A DNA stretch of 56,385 nucleotides, taken from NCBI RefSeq assembly GCF_001648355.1, contig NZ_LXSL01000021.1, positions 1 to 56,385 of the forward strand. The letters are read 5' to 3'. The stretch is from Eikenella longinqua. GTDB lineage: Bacteria; Pseudomonadota; Gammaproteobacteria; Burkholderiales; Neisseriaceae. Numbering within the stretch: position 1 is the first letter of the stretch; each line of letters starts with the position of its first letter. A program made the position numbers and the translations under genes. The notes below the pieces were generated by a model that worked only from the letters and a program-made list of their open reading frames with translations, searched no databases and was not told the DNA's origin. Positions 1 to 8,115 of the stretch are shown piece after piece.

Positions 1-217
1 ATCAAATCCGGCCAGCCGTTTGACGAGAATCGGCACAAACCAGCGTAAAACAGCAGTCTAAAGTGTTGCAAAAAAGCGGTAGCCGATGGCTATCGCCGCC
101 TTACTGTTGCTTGCGTTTTTAAAAAGTGCTTGACTTTCGATTACGGTATCTTTTGTGTTCCGGCCAGCATACCGCAAGCGGATAGAGCCGGGATTGAGGC
201 TACCTGAAAAATACGTT
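1..217. other. Non-coding left edge, 3' of argH
   Basis: No convincing gene. It holds the probable argH terminator (70-101) and one DUS at 197-208. The open frame running rightwards from 155 is the antisense shadow of argH. Confidence 0.6.
70..101 (-). terminator. Likely argH terminator
   Basis: Read on the minus strand, GCGG and TAGCC pair with GGCTA and CCGC around a 3-base loop, with a small bulge, followed by six T. It lies about 120 bases past the argH stop and is oriented to end leftward transcription. Confidence 0.6.
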
Positions 218-1606
218 TCAAGCCTGTTTCTCCAGCAATCCGCGCCAGCGGGCTACCTGAAACTTCACCTGCTCCGGCGCGGTGCCGCCCAGGTGGTTGC
301 GGGCGTTCAGGCTGCCTTCGGGCGTGAGCACTTGGTACACATCGTTGTCAATCAGCGCGCTGAATCCTTGCAGCACGTCCAGCGGCAGGTCTTCCAGCCC
401 GCAGCCTGCCTGTTCGGCGTGGCGCACGGCTTGGGCAACCGCTTCGTGGCTGTCGCGGAAGGGCAGGCCTTTTTTGACGAGATAATCGGCCAAATCGGTG
501 GCGGTGGCGAAGCCTTGCAGCACGGCGGCGCGCATGGCTTCGGGCTTCACGGTGATGCCGCGCATCATGTCGGCGTAAATCCGCAGCGTGTCAATGAGCG
601 TGTCCACCGTGTCAAACAGCGGCTCTTTGTCTTCCTGATTGTCTTTGTTGTAGGCCAGCGGCTGGGATTTCATCAGCATAATCAGGCCGGTGAGGTGGCC
701 GATGACGCGGCCCGATTTGCCGCGCACGAGTTCCGGCACGTCGGGGTTTTTCTTCTGCGGCATGATGGATGAGCCGGTGCAGAAGCGGTCGGCGATGTCG
801 ATAAAGCCGAAGCGCGGCGACATCCACAAAATCAGTTCTTCCGATAGGCGGCTCAGGTGCACCATAATCAGCGAGGCGGCGGCGGTGAATTCGACGGCAA
901 AATCGCGGTCGGACACGGCATCGAGCGAGTTTTGGCAGATTTGCTCGAAGCCCAAGAGTTCGGCGGTGCGCTCGCGGCGGATGGGGAAGGTGGTACCGGC
1001 CAATGCGGCCGCGCCCAAGGGCATGCGGTTGGTGCGGCGGCGGCAGTCGGCCATGCGTTCGCTGTCGCGGCCGAGCATTTCCACATAGGCGAGCAGGTGG
1101 TGGCCGAAGCTGACGGGCTGGGCTACCTGTAAATGCGTGAAGCCGGGCATGACGGTGGCGGCGTTGGCTTCGGCCAAATCCAGCAGGGCAGCCTGCACGT
1201 CTTGGATGAGCGTGCGGATGACGGCAATTTCGTCGCGCAGCCACAGGCGGATGTCGGTGGCGACTTGGTCGTTGCGGCTGCGGCCGGTGTGCAGGCGTTT
1301 GCCCGCGTCGCCGATTTTATCGGTGAGGCGGCGTTCGATGTTCATGTGCACGTCTTCCAAATCGAGCGACCACTGCAGGCTGCCTGAATCGATTTCGGCC
1401 TGGATTTCGGCCATGCCGCGCTGAATATCGGCCAAATCCTGCGCGGAGAGCACGCCTGCTTCGTGCAGCATTTGTGCGTGGACGAGCGAGCCTTGGATGT
1501 CCCAGCGGGCGAGGCGTTGGTCGAAACCAATCGAGCCGGTGTATTGTTTGACGAGTTCGGACACGGGCTCGTTGAAGCGGCCGGACCAGGTTTTGTTGTT
1601 GGTCAT
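218..1606 (-). CDS. argH: Argininosuccinate lyase
   Basis: 462 residues, the usual length. It splits argininosuccinate into arginine and fumarate, the last step of arginine synthesis, as a cytosolic homotetramer. The fumarase/aspartase superfamily signature GSSIMPQKKNPD is intact around residue 280, and the N terminus (KTWSGRFNEPVSE) is typical. The ATG at 1606 is preceded by AAGGA. Two uptake sequences lie inside the gene: an Eikenella-type copy near the 3' end, read as FQVA, and at 1377-1388 a variant AGGCTGCCTGAA, read as SGSL. The HNH remnant ends only 24 bases upstream, so readthrough from it is possible. Confidence 0.97.
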   Translation of the reverse strand: MTNNKTWSGRFNEPVSELVKQYTGSIGFDQRLARWDIQGSLVHAQMLHEAGVLSAQDLADIQRGMAEIQAEIDSGSLQWSLDLEDVHMNIERRLTDKIGDAGKRLHTGRSRNDQVATDIRLWLRDEIAVIRTLIQDVQAALLDLAEANAATVMPGFTHLQVAQPVSFGHHLLAYVEMLGRDSERMADCRRRTNRMPLGAAALAGTTFPIRRERTAELLGFEQICQNSLDAVSDRDFAVEFTAAASLIMVHLSRLSEELILWMSPRFGFIDIADRFCTGSSIMPQKKNPDVPELVRGKSGRVIGHLTGLIMLMKSQPLAYNKDNQEDKEPLFDTVDTLIDTLRIYADMMRGITVKPEAMRAAVLQGFATATDLADYLVKKGLPFRDSHEAVAQAVRHAEQAGCGLEDLPLDVLQGFSALIDNDVYQVLTPEGSLNARNHLGGTAPEQVKFQVARWRGLLEKQA

Positions 1607-1630
1607 GGGGATTCCTTATTTTTGAGAGAG

Positions 1631-2339
1631 TTATTTTCCATAGTGTTCATTACGATGGCAGTTTGGGCAGAGTGCAATGGCATTTTCTACACTATCCTCT
1701 CCGCCATCTGCTAATCGGATTTTGTGATGAACCTCTAAGTAAGGCTTGTCATCTGATTTTCTGATAAAAGGGGCAGGATTGTTACACACTTCGCAGATTC
1801 CTTTTGCTCTTTCCAAAACCTCAGCCACAACATCAGGATTTCTTTTAAATCGTACAACCCTAATAATTTCTTTTTCTGGTTTTTTTGGTGCTGCGTCTAA
1901 TCTCTTTTTACGTTCTTTTGAACTTATCCTTAGAGATTCAGTAACTCTTTTATGTTCCTCAGCATTTAATGCATCTAAGTTACTCGGAACTTTTTGCTCA
2001 AACTCTTCTAATACCTTACGAAGACCAGGCATGGGGGAGTTAGATTGTTTGATATGCAGATGCACTGAGCGGATAGCTGTTAGTAAAGCATCATCACCAT
2101 TGGTTTCATAAATTTTATTTAAAAAATAAGCTTATTGCCTCTATGCTTGCGCCTCTGGAAAAGGATTTCCCTTCGCGCATGCATCTATATTTATTGATAA
2201 ATTCATCCGCAGTTGATTGGTTGATACCATGTTTATCATGCAGATATTTTGCTCCACTTATTCTTGTATATTCTCCGTTATATACTCGAACAGCTCTCTC
2301 ATAAGCTGCTATATATTGTTCTTGTGTAACTTTTCCCAT
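1631..2339 (-). pseudogene. HNH endonuclease, frameshifted at a T run
   Basis: Two overlapping reading frames make one protein of about 235 residues. The 5' part (2339 to about 2115) encodes an N-terminal domain with YLHDKHGINQSTADEFINKY, a layout seen before HNH nuclease domains. The 3' part has ICEVCNNPAPF, then LEVHHKIRLADGGEDSVENA, then CPNCHRNEHYGK, which is a complete zinc-type HNH domain. The frames meet at a run of six T on the coding strand near 2121-2126. Removing one T joins ISLF to LNKIYETNGDDALLTAIRS and restores a single frame. The gene is AT-richer than its neighbours and has no DUS, which suggests acquisition. It could be a pseudogene, a switchable gene or a sequencing error. 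Confidence 0.8.
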
Positions 2340-2444
2340 CGGAAGTTCTCCTTTAATTGATAACAGTGAATCAGTCTATACGGGTGGTAATCATGGCACA
2401 ACCCATACATGATGATGCTGAAGTTTAGCCTTAGGAATTAACAA

Positions 2445-2485
2445 AAGCTACCTGAAAAACCAGAAACGGGTTTTCAGGTAGCCTT
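2445..2485. terminator. Inverted DUS pair
   Basis: A DUS-like copy AAGCTACCTGAAAAACC faces GGTTTTCAGGTAGCCTT across a short loop. Such facing pairs serve as transcription terminators in Neisseriaceae. The right-hand copy overlaps the stop codon of the methyltransferase gene. Confidence 0.6.
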
Positions 2486-3175
2486 CCCTTTATCTGCGGC
2501 AAACACGACGAAATTGTAATGCTGAAAATACAGTGCAGGCTGCAAACCAACTTCGTGCAGCCATTGGAACTGCTCGGAGAGCTTGCTCATGCGGTCGAGC
2601 TTGATGCGCTCGAAGGCGGCGGCTTTGTCGGCTTCGGATAAGCCGGGATGGTGCAGGACGTGTTGCCGCCAGGCTTGGGTGTAGGCGGCTTCGGCCTCGG
2701 GGGTTTCGCCCAGCACCTGGTCGGCGTTGATGAAGCGGCCGTGCGGGGCGAGCAGGCGGGCGATTTGGCGGAACAAGGGTTGCTTTTGCGCGCCGCTCAG
2801 GTGGTGGATGGCGAGGGCGGAGATGATGAGGTCGAAGCAGTTTTCAGGTAGCCTCTCGCACGGTTCGAGCTGCGTGAGGTCTTGTTCGATAAAGCGGAAA
2901 TTCGGCAAGCCGTGGAAGCGTTCGCGGGCTTTGGCGAGCATCTGCATGGAGATGTCGGCGAGCACGAATTCGGCTTCGGGGCGGCGTTCGTACACAAACG
3001 CGCTTATCAGCCCGGTGCCCGCGCCGAGGTCGAGCATGCGGCGCACGTTTGGCACGCTTTCGGCCAGCCCGGCGGCGGTTTGGTAGAACAGGTCGAAGCA
3101 GGGGATGAGGGCGCGGCGCTGGCTGTCGTAGCGGGCGGAGGCGGCGTTGAATTGGGTTTGGATGGCACGGTTCAT
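2474..3175 (-). CDS. Class I SAM-dependent methyltransferase
   Basis: 233 residues from the ATG at 3175. An upstream GTG at 3229 adds a basic tail and lies within the flanking repeat, so it is less likely. Motif I is MLDLGAGTGLIS, followed by the acidic VLADIS and the late motif FDLIISALAIHHL, a Rossmann-fold methyltransferase of the Methyltransf_25/BioC-like type. The substrate cannot be told from sequence. A DUS inside the gene is read as RLPEN, and a second DUS supplies the end of the protein: AAG GCT ACC TGA gives Lys-Ala-Thr-stop. No neighbouring gene suggests a pathway. Confidence 0.8.
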   Translation of the reverse strand: MNRAIQTQFNAASARYDSQRRALIPCFDLFYQTAAGLAESVPNVRRMLDLGAGTGLISAFVYERRPEAEFVLADISMQMLAKARERFHGLPNFRFIEQDLTQLEPCERLPENCFDLIISALAIHHLSGAQKQPLFRQIARLLAPHGRFINADQVLGETPEAEAAYTQAWRQHVLHHPGLSEADKAAAFERIKLDRMSKLSEQFQWLHEVGLQPALYFQHYNFVVFAADKGKAT

Positions 3176-3206
3176 GGGGTGTTTTGGGTTTGGGTTGGGG
3201 CGGGTG

Positions 3207-3251
3207 TTTTTAGCTTTGCGGAAACTCACTGTGTTCGTTTTCAGGCAGCCT
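3207..3251 (-). repeat. DUS-headed repeat, degenerate copy (R1)
   Basis: On the minus strand a DUS variant (AGGCTGCCTGAA) is followed by a spacer and then GTGAGTTTCCGCAAAGCTAAAA. This is the same order as the better copies at 17846, 21576 and 29102. Confidence 0.5.
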
Positions 3252-3306
3252 TTACCGCGGCAGAGGCTACCTGAAAATATTCATTCGTTGATATGAGGAT
3301 GGTTTT

Positions 3307-3945
3307 TCAGGCAGTTTGTGATTGGTGTTGCTCCAATTCTTTGAATTCTGATTGGGAAATCAGGCCGTAATCTTCATGCAGCAGGTATTGGCCGCTTTCC
3401 AGGTCTTGTGCGAATTGCGCCAACAGGGCATGCAGGGAGGGGGCTTCGAGGCTGCGTTCGGGGCTGTCGTGCCACATTTGGATGATTTGCCCGGCTGTGC
3501 CGCTTGGGGCGGGGTCGAGGTCGATCATCATGCCGTTGCCGCCGCCATCGGCAGTGAGCGGAATCCATTTGGGATTCCACCAGAAATCGGGCTTGATGCC
3601 GGGGTGTTCGGGGGAACAGCCGAAATCGGTGTGGTCGGGACGTTGGAAGCTGCCGTCGTCAAACAGGGATTTCCACGTGCCGTATTCTTGGATAATGCGT
3701 TCAATCGACAGCCATTCTTGGTCTAGTAATACGCCGGCGATGCCGTTTTCGCCGTTGGCGGCGCGGTAGAGGGCTTTGAAGTCTTCGGGCAGGGGAAAGC
3801 CTAGTGTTTGTTCGAGCCGGGCGAAATCGGCTTCGCCGGCGTCGGGATTGAGGGTGTAGTTGAGGCCGAGTTCGGCCACGGCGGCCGGGTATTGCTCCCG
3901 GAGGATATTGAGCTGGGTGATGATGCGCTGGAGCAGGGTATGCAT
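3307..3945 (-). CDS. SMI1/KNR4 (SUKH) family protein
   Basis: 212 residues, ATG at 3945 behind AAGGAATCCCC. The segment LEQTLGFPLPEDFKALYRAANGENG and the later WNPKWIPLTADGGGNGMMIDLDP are hallmarks of the SMI1/KNR4 fold. Members act as immunity proteins against toxin nucleases or as regulatory adaptors. No toxin gene is adjacent, so an immunity role here is only a possibility. The protein has no signal peptide or membrane segment and should be cytosolic. Confidence 0.85.
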   Translation of the reverse strand: MHTLLQRIITQLNILREQYPAAVAELGLNYTLNPDAGEADFARLEQTLGFPLPEDFKALYRAANGENGIAGVLLDQEWLSIERIIQEYGTWKSLFDDGSFQRPDHTDFGCSPEHPGIKPDFWWNPKWIPLTADGGGNGMMIDLDPAPSGTAGQIIQMWHDSPERSLEAPSLHALLAQFAQDLESGQYLLHEDYGLISQSEFKELEQHQSQTA

Positions 3946-3976
3946 GGGGATTCCTTGGCGGTGGAGTGATGTTCAG

Positions 3977-4019
3977 TTTTTTCAGGTAGCCTTTACTGCA
4001 CCAGGGGCTACCTGAAAAT
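3977..4019. terminator. Inverted DUS pair
   Basis: TTTTTTCAGGTAGCC and GGCTACCTGAAAA face each other about 17 bases apart, between the divergent SMI1 and anmK genes. It can fold into a long hairpin. Confidence 0.4.
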
Positions 4020-4107
4020 ATCGCCAAGCATTATAGCCCAAGCACCGCAGCGCGGAAGGCCGCCGTTCGCTATATAATGCCGCCGTTTCCCACACTGCTT
4101 ATCCGCC

Positions 4108-5208
4108 ATGACCCAACACTATATCGGCTTGATGTCCGGCACCAGCATGGACGGCGTGGACGCCGTGCTGGCCGCGCTCGACGGCGCGCGCTGGCAGGGC
4201 GCGCTCGGCCACTTTGCCGTGCCCTACAGCCCCGACCTGCGCCAACGCCTGCTCGCCTTGCAAGACAGCGGCGCCCACGAAATCCACCGCAGCGAAATGC
4301 TCGCGCAAGAGCTGGCGCGGCTCAACGCCCAAGCCGTGCACGGCCTGCTCGCGCAGCAAAAGCTCGCCCCGGCCGACATCGCCGCCATCGGTGCCCACGG
4401 CCAAACCGTCCGCCATGCCCCCGAGCACGGCTACACCGTGCAGCTTATCAACCTGCCGCTCTTGGCCGAGCTCACCGGCATCGACACCGTCGGCGACTTC
4501 CGATGCCGCGATATGGCCGGCGGCGGGCAGGGCGCCCCGCTGGTGCCCGCCTTCCACCAGGCCGTGTTCGGCAGCCCCGGGCACAGCCGCGTGGTGCTCA
4601 ACATCGGCGGCATCGCCAACATCAGCGTGTTGCAGCCCGGCACGCCCCCGCACGGCTTCGACACCGGCCCGGGCAATATGCTGGCCGACGCCTATATACA
4701 GCAGCGCTTCGGCCAAGATTGCGACCGCGACGGGCAGCTTGCCGCCGGCGGCCACGTTATCCCCGAGCTGCTGCAAGCCCTGCTCGCCCATCCCTATTTC
4801 CGCCGCCCCCCGCCCAAAAGCACCGGCCGCGACCTCTTCTCGCACGATTGGCTGCAAGGCTACCTGAAACCCAACTACGGCCCGCCCCACATCGTGCGCA
4901 CGCTCAACGCCTTCACCGCGCAAACCATCGCCGACGCCATTGCCACGCACGCTCCCGATGCGCGCGAAGTGTTCGTGTGCGGCGGCGGCGTGTTCAACCC
5001 CGTGCTGATGGGCGAGCTGGCCGAGCGGCTGGCCGCCCTCGGCATCCGCACCGCTTCCACCAACGAGCTCGCCTTGCCGCCGCAATGGGTGGAAGCCGCC
5101 GCCTTTGCCTGGCTCGCCGCCTGCCGCCTCCAGCGCCAGCCCGGCAACCCGCATGCCGCCACCGGCGCGGCGCGGCCGTATGTTCTCGGCGCTTGGCATT
5201 GCGCGTGA
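4108..5208 (+). CDS. anmK: Anhydro-N-acetylmuramic acid kinase
   Basis: 366 residues, typical length. It phosphorylates 1,6-anhydro-MurNAc released during wall turnover, opening the anhydro ring so that the sugar can be recycled. The N-terminal phosphate-binding motif GLMSGTSMDGVDAVLA is intact. DTVGDFRCRDMAGGGQGAPLVPAFH, split here as DTVGDFRCRDMA and GGGQGAPLVPAFH, and the later FVCGGGVFNPVLM match the ASKHA kinase core. A DUS within the gene is read as GYLKP. It stands alone and is followed by a cluster of DUS copies before the convergent isomerase gene. Confidence 0.96.
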   Translation: MTQHYIGLMSGTSMDGVDAVLAALDGARWQGALGHFAVPYSPDLRQRLLALQDSGAHEIHRSEMLAQELARLNAQAVHGLLAQQKLAPADIAAIGAHGQTVRHAPEHGYTVQLINLPLLAELTGIDTVGDFRCRDMAGGGQGAPLVPAFHQAVFGSPGHSRVVLNIGGIANISVLQPGTPPHGFDTGPGNMLADAYIQQRFGQDCDRDGQLAAGGHVIPELLQALLAHPYFRRPPPKSTGRDLFSHDWLQGYLKPNYGPPHIVRTLNAFTAQTIADAIATHAPDAREVFVCGGGVFNPVLMGELAERLAALGIRTASTNELALPPQWVEAAAFAWLAACRLQRQPGNPHAATGAARPYVLGAWHCA

Positions 5209-5233
5209 GGACGGCTGTTTTCGGGCGGGCAAG

Positions 5234-5372
5234 TTTTCAGGTAGCCTCTGCCGTGTGCGGGAGGCTGCCTGAAAAACAGAAGGGCAGGATTTATGTGTCC
5301 TTACAAAGGCTTGAAAGGCTACCTGAAAATCGCGGGCGGATATTTCAGGTAGCCTTGGTGTTGCGGGGTGAA
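5234..5372. repeat. DUS cluster after anmK
   Basis: Four copies: a facing pair at 5234-5275, whose right half is the variant AGGCTGCCTGAA, and another facing pair near 5316-5355. No gene lies here. The pairs could terminate anmK transcription. Confidence 0.7.
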
Positions 5373-5402
5373 AAAGGCTACCTGAATTTTCAGGTAGCCT
5401 TT
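5373..5402. terminator. Perfect DUS palindrome, bidirectional terminator
   Basis: AAAGGCTACCTGAA and TTCAGGTAGCCTTT form a 14-base-pair perfect stem around two T. It sits between the convergent anmK and isomerase genes, three bases from the latter's stop codon, and has A/T runs on both sides, so it should work in both directions. Confidence 0.75.
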
Positions 5403-5405
5403 TGG

Positions 5406-6164
5406 TTAGTTCGGGTCGATGCCGTTTTCTTGCAGCAGCTTGAGGATGGTTTGTTGGGCTTGCTGCTGTTGGATTTGTTCGACGAGGCGGGGTTTGAGCT
5501 GCTCGAAGGGCGGGGCGTCTTCCATGGGGCGGGTGGCGCTGAGTTTGAGCAGGAGGATGTTGCCGTTGCCTAGGGGCAGGGGTTTGATTTGGCCGCGGGT
5601 CATGCCGCGCACGGTGTCGGCGATGGGCGGCGGCAGCTGCTGGAGGCTGAGCCAGTTGGCTTCGCTGCTGCCGTTGGGCTAGCGTGCCATGAGCTGCTCG
5701 AAGCTGAGGCCTTTGCGCAGGGATTCGATGGCGGCGTCGGCTTCGGCCTGGCTGGCGAATTGGATGTGTTGTAGCTGGATTTGCTGGGTCATGGCGGCGT
5801 AGAGCTGGCGGGCTTCGGCGTCGCTCACGCGCACTTGGCCGGCGAGGTGTTGGGCATAGGCCTGGGCGTAGAAATTGGCTTCGAGGTTGGCAAGCCGGGC
5901 TTGGATGTCGGGATTTTTATCGAGCCCGGCGCGGATGGCGGCGGCTTTGAGCACTTCGTCTATTTGTAGCTGTTTGACGGCGTATTGGCGCAGTTGCTCG
6001 GCATCGGGTGCGGGCTCGCCGGGCTGGGCGGGGGCTTGCTGCTGCAAGGTTTTCACCTGCTGGGCGATGCGGTTTTCGTCAATCTGCGGGGCGGCGGCGA
6101 TGGCCCAGCCGGCGGTGAAGGCGGCGAGGGCGAGCAGGCTGGCGGCGAGGGTTTTCTTTTGCAT
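5406..6164 (-). pseudogene. Parvulin-type peptidyl-prolyl isomerase with in-frame TAG
   Basis: One frame of 252 codons is interrupted by a TAG at 5679-5681, in CGC TAG CCC AAC GGC. Before it are a signal peptide (KKTLAASLLALAAFTAGWAIAA) and a SurA-type N-terminal helical region ending ESLRKGLSFEQLMAR. After it comes PNGSSEANWLSLQQLPPPIADTV and a C-terminal helical tail. The frame is kept on both sides, so a single substitution (CAG to TAG is the simplest) explains the stop. The intact homologue lies directly upstream, so this looks like a duplicated, now truncated, periplasmic chaperone. A truncated product of 161 residues could still be made. Confidence 0.85.
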
Positions 6165-6250
6165 GGCGGTGTGTTCCTAAAAGATTGTTTTGTTGGATTG
6201 AATGATAGCGGCTGCCGGAAAAGCAGCCGCTATGTTGCGCTCAATGGAGA

Positions 6251-7117
6251 TTAGCGGATGGTGGCCTGCTGGTAGAGGCGGGCGATTTCTTGCTCGATCA
6301 GCAGGTTTCGCAAATCTTGCTGGATTTGCGGCTTGAGCTGGGCAAAGGGCGGCACGCGCACGGGGCGTTTGTTGGCCATATAGAAGACGGCGTAGATGCC
6401 GTTGCTCTGCACCGGGGTTTCGGTGAATTTGCCCTGCTGCAGGGATTTGACGGCGTTGTACACCATCGGCGCGCCTTCTTCCAAGTCTTTCAGCGGGGTG
6501 AAGGAGGGGCTGATGCCGCCGTTGGCGCGGCTTGGGGTGTCGATGGTGTATTGGCGGGCCACGTCGGTGAAGCGGCGGCCGCGTTTGAGGTCGGAAATGG
6601 CTTTTTGGGCGTTGTCGGCGTTATCGAGGATGATTTCGCCGAGCTGCACTTCCTGCGTGCCGCGGTAGCGGTTGGTGATTTCCTGGTAGGCCTGTTGCAC
6701 TTGGGTGTCGGTTACCGGCTTGCTGCGCAGGATGTGGGCAACCAGGGCTTGGGCGGTAACGTTGCCTTCGAAGGTGTTCCAGTCTTGCTGGAAGGTGGGT
6801 TTGCGGTCTTCGCCGCTGCTGCGGGCGTCGGCGCGGGCGCGCTCGATAATCTGCTTGAATTCGGGGGTTTCGTTTAGGCGCAGGCGGCGGGATTCTTGAA
6901 TCATCAACTCGCGGGTAACGAGGCGGCGGGCGATGTTTTCGCGCAGCTCGCGGCTGTCGGGCACTTGGCCGTTGCTCTGCTCGTTGATGATCTTCACCTG
7001 CTGGTCGATTTCAGCGCTGTCGATGCGGGTGTTGTTTACGGTTACGATGGTTTGGGCAGCCAGCGGGGCGGCGGCCAGGGCTGTGGTGAGCAGCAGTGCG
7101 AGTGAAGTGCGTTTCAT
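6251..7117 (-). CDS. Periplasmic peptidyl-prolyl cis-trans isomerase (SurA/PpiC-like)
   Basis: 288 residues with a cleavable signal peptide (MKRTSLALLLTTALAAAPLAAQ). The N-terminal SurA-like helices are followed by a parvulin domain: QEVQLGEIILDN, FTDVARQYTIDTPSRANGGISPSF and a final GIYAVFYMANKRPV. It probably helps outer-membrane proteins fold. The ATG at 7117 follows GAGGA. It lies downstream of yciI and bolA and upstream of the interrupted paralogue; the same grouping of yciI, bolA and an isomerase is known from Neisseria. Confidence 0.9.
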   Translation of the reverse strand: MKRTSLALLLTTALAAAPLAAQTIVTVNNTRIDSAEIDQQVKIINEQSNGQVPDSRELRENIARRLVTRELMIQESRRLRLNETPEFKQIIERARADARSSGEDRKPTFQQDWNTFEGNVTAQALVAHILRSKPVTDTQVQQAYQEITNRYRGTQEVQLGEIILDNADNAQKAISDLKRGRRFTDVARQYTIDTPSRANGGISPSFTPLKDLEEGAPMVYNAVKSLQQGKFTETPVQSNGIYAVFYMANKRPVRVPPFAQLKPQIQQDLRNLLIEQEIARLYQQATIR

Positions 7118-7168
7118 GTTGTCGTCCTCAAATGGAAAGATTGGCTATGTTTGGATTATAAAGGATTT

Positions 7169-7435
7169 TCAGCTTCGGTACTCTTCCGGCGTTTGCGCGC
7201 GGATGCTCAGGGCGTGGATTTGGCCGGGATAGAGGTCGTGTAAAGGCGCTTGCACGGCGCGCTGGCGTTCGATGCGGCTCATGCCGGCAAAGCGCGGGCT
7301 GACAATGTGTATCCGGTAGTGGCCGCCGCCGGTGTTGCCGGCGTGGCCGATGTGCAGGTGGCTTTCGTCGGCCAAGTCGAGCAGTTCGGGCTCGAAGGCG
7401 GCCTGCAGGCGTTGGCGGATGGTGTGCGCGCTCAT
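7169..7435 (-). CDS. bolA: BolA family protein
   Basis: 88 residues. The BolA fold is seen in the N-terminal IRQRLQAAFEPELLDLADESHLHIGHA and the later GGGHYRIHIVSPRFAGMSRIERQRAV, with the conserved helix leading to LHDLYPGQIHALSIRAQTPEE. BolA proteins work with monothiol glutaredoxins in iron-sulfur handling and as regulators. The start overlaps the yciI stop in ATGA, so the two genes are translationally coupled. Confidence 0.93.
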   Translation of the reverse strand: MSAHTIRQRLQAAFEPELLDLADESHLHIGHAGNTGGGHYRIHIVSPRFAGMSRIERQRAVQAPLHDLYPGQIHALSIRAQTPEEYRS

Positions 7436-7722
7436 TCGGGCAGCACTTTCTTAAACGGGCGGATGAGGATTTCGGCATACACGCCGGCTTCCACATAAGG
7501 GTCTTGCCCGGCCCATTCTTCAGCCGCATCAAGCGATTCGAATTCGGCCACAATCAGGCTACCTGAAAAACCGTGTTCGCCGTCGGGCAGGGGGCAGGGG
7601 CCGGCCAATACCAGCCTGCCGGCCTCTTGCAGGGCTTTCAGCCTGGCCAAATGTGCCTCGCGGGCGGCCAGGCGGGCTTCGGTGGAATCGGCAACATCTG
7701 AGGCCATCAGCATAAACAGCAT
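7432..7722 (-). CDS. yciI: YciI family protein
   Basis: 96 residues from the ATG at 7722, which has GAAGGG seven bases upstream. A TTG at 7737 is the only earlier option and is less likely. The YCII domain is recognised by LFMLMASDVADS, LARLKALQEAGRLVLAGPCP and EEWAGQDPYVEAGVYAEILIRPF. Function is unclear in the family, which resembles small stress-type dimeric enzymes. A DUS in the gene is read as GFSGSL, replacing the usual loop residues before the strand LIVAEFES. It is the first gene of the yciI-bolA pair. Confidence 0.9.
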   Translation of the reverse strand: MLFMLMASDVADSTEARLAAREAHLARLKALQEAGRLVLAGPCPLPDGEHGFSGSLIVAEFESLDAAEEWAGQDPYVEAGVYAEILIRPFKKVLPE

Positions 7723-8115
7723 TTTATATCCCTTCAATGTGGGTGTGGTTTGGGGATAATCAAGGAAGTGCCAATCTTAAAGCAAATACGGCGATTCTGC
7801 ACTTAAATATCGCTGAATCAAGCCGCATCATCCTATCTTGGCAACAGTGCACTCAGGCAGGCTACCTGAAAATTTCAAATAGCCGTGTTCCGTTAAATAA
7901 TTAAAAAATGTTTCATTCCTGTATAGAAAATGGGGGCAAATGGCAGAAATGGCTTGGCATAAATAGGAAATAAACGATATGATACCTAGGTTTAAAGAAT
8001 TTAATCCGTTGCGCGTTAGGCCGAATCGGGCTGGGAGATTGCTTGCGTCAGCCTGTATTCTTCTGTTAGCTCAGAAGCTTAACGAGCATTACTTTAAGGT
8101 TGTAAGGGGGATTTG
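7723..8115. other. Intergenic region upstream of fimV
   Basis: About 390 bases between divergent yciI and fimV, AT-rich, with one DUS near 7859. It contains the candidate fimV promoter at 7954-7983 and the ribosome site AAGGGGG at 8104-8110. No open frame worth calling. Confidence 0.6.
7954..7983 (+). promoter_or_regulatory. Candidate sigma-70 promoter of fimV
   Basis: TTGGCA and TATGAT are separated by 18 bases. Transcription would start near 7990, giving an untranslated leader of about 125 bases before fimV. Consensus match only. Confidence 0.45.

Noticed and set aside
4077..5573. 498-codon open frame overlapping anmK
   Set aside because: It is Arg/Pro/Ala-rich with no domain, and is the shifted-frame shadow of a well-recognised anmK in GC-rich DNA.
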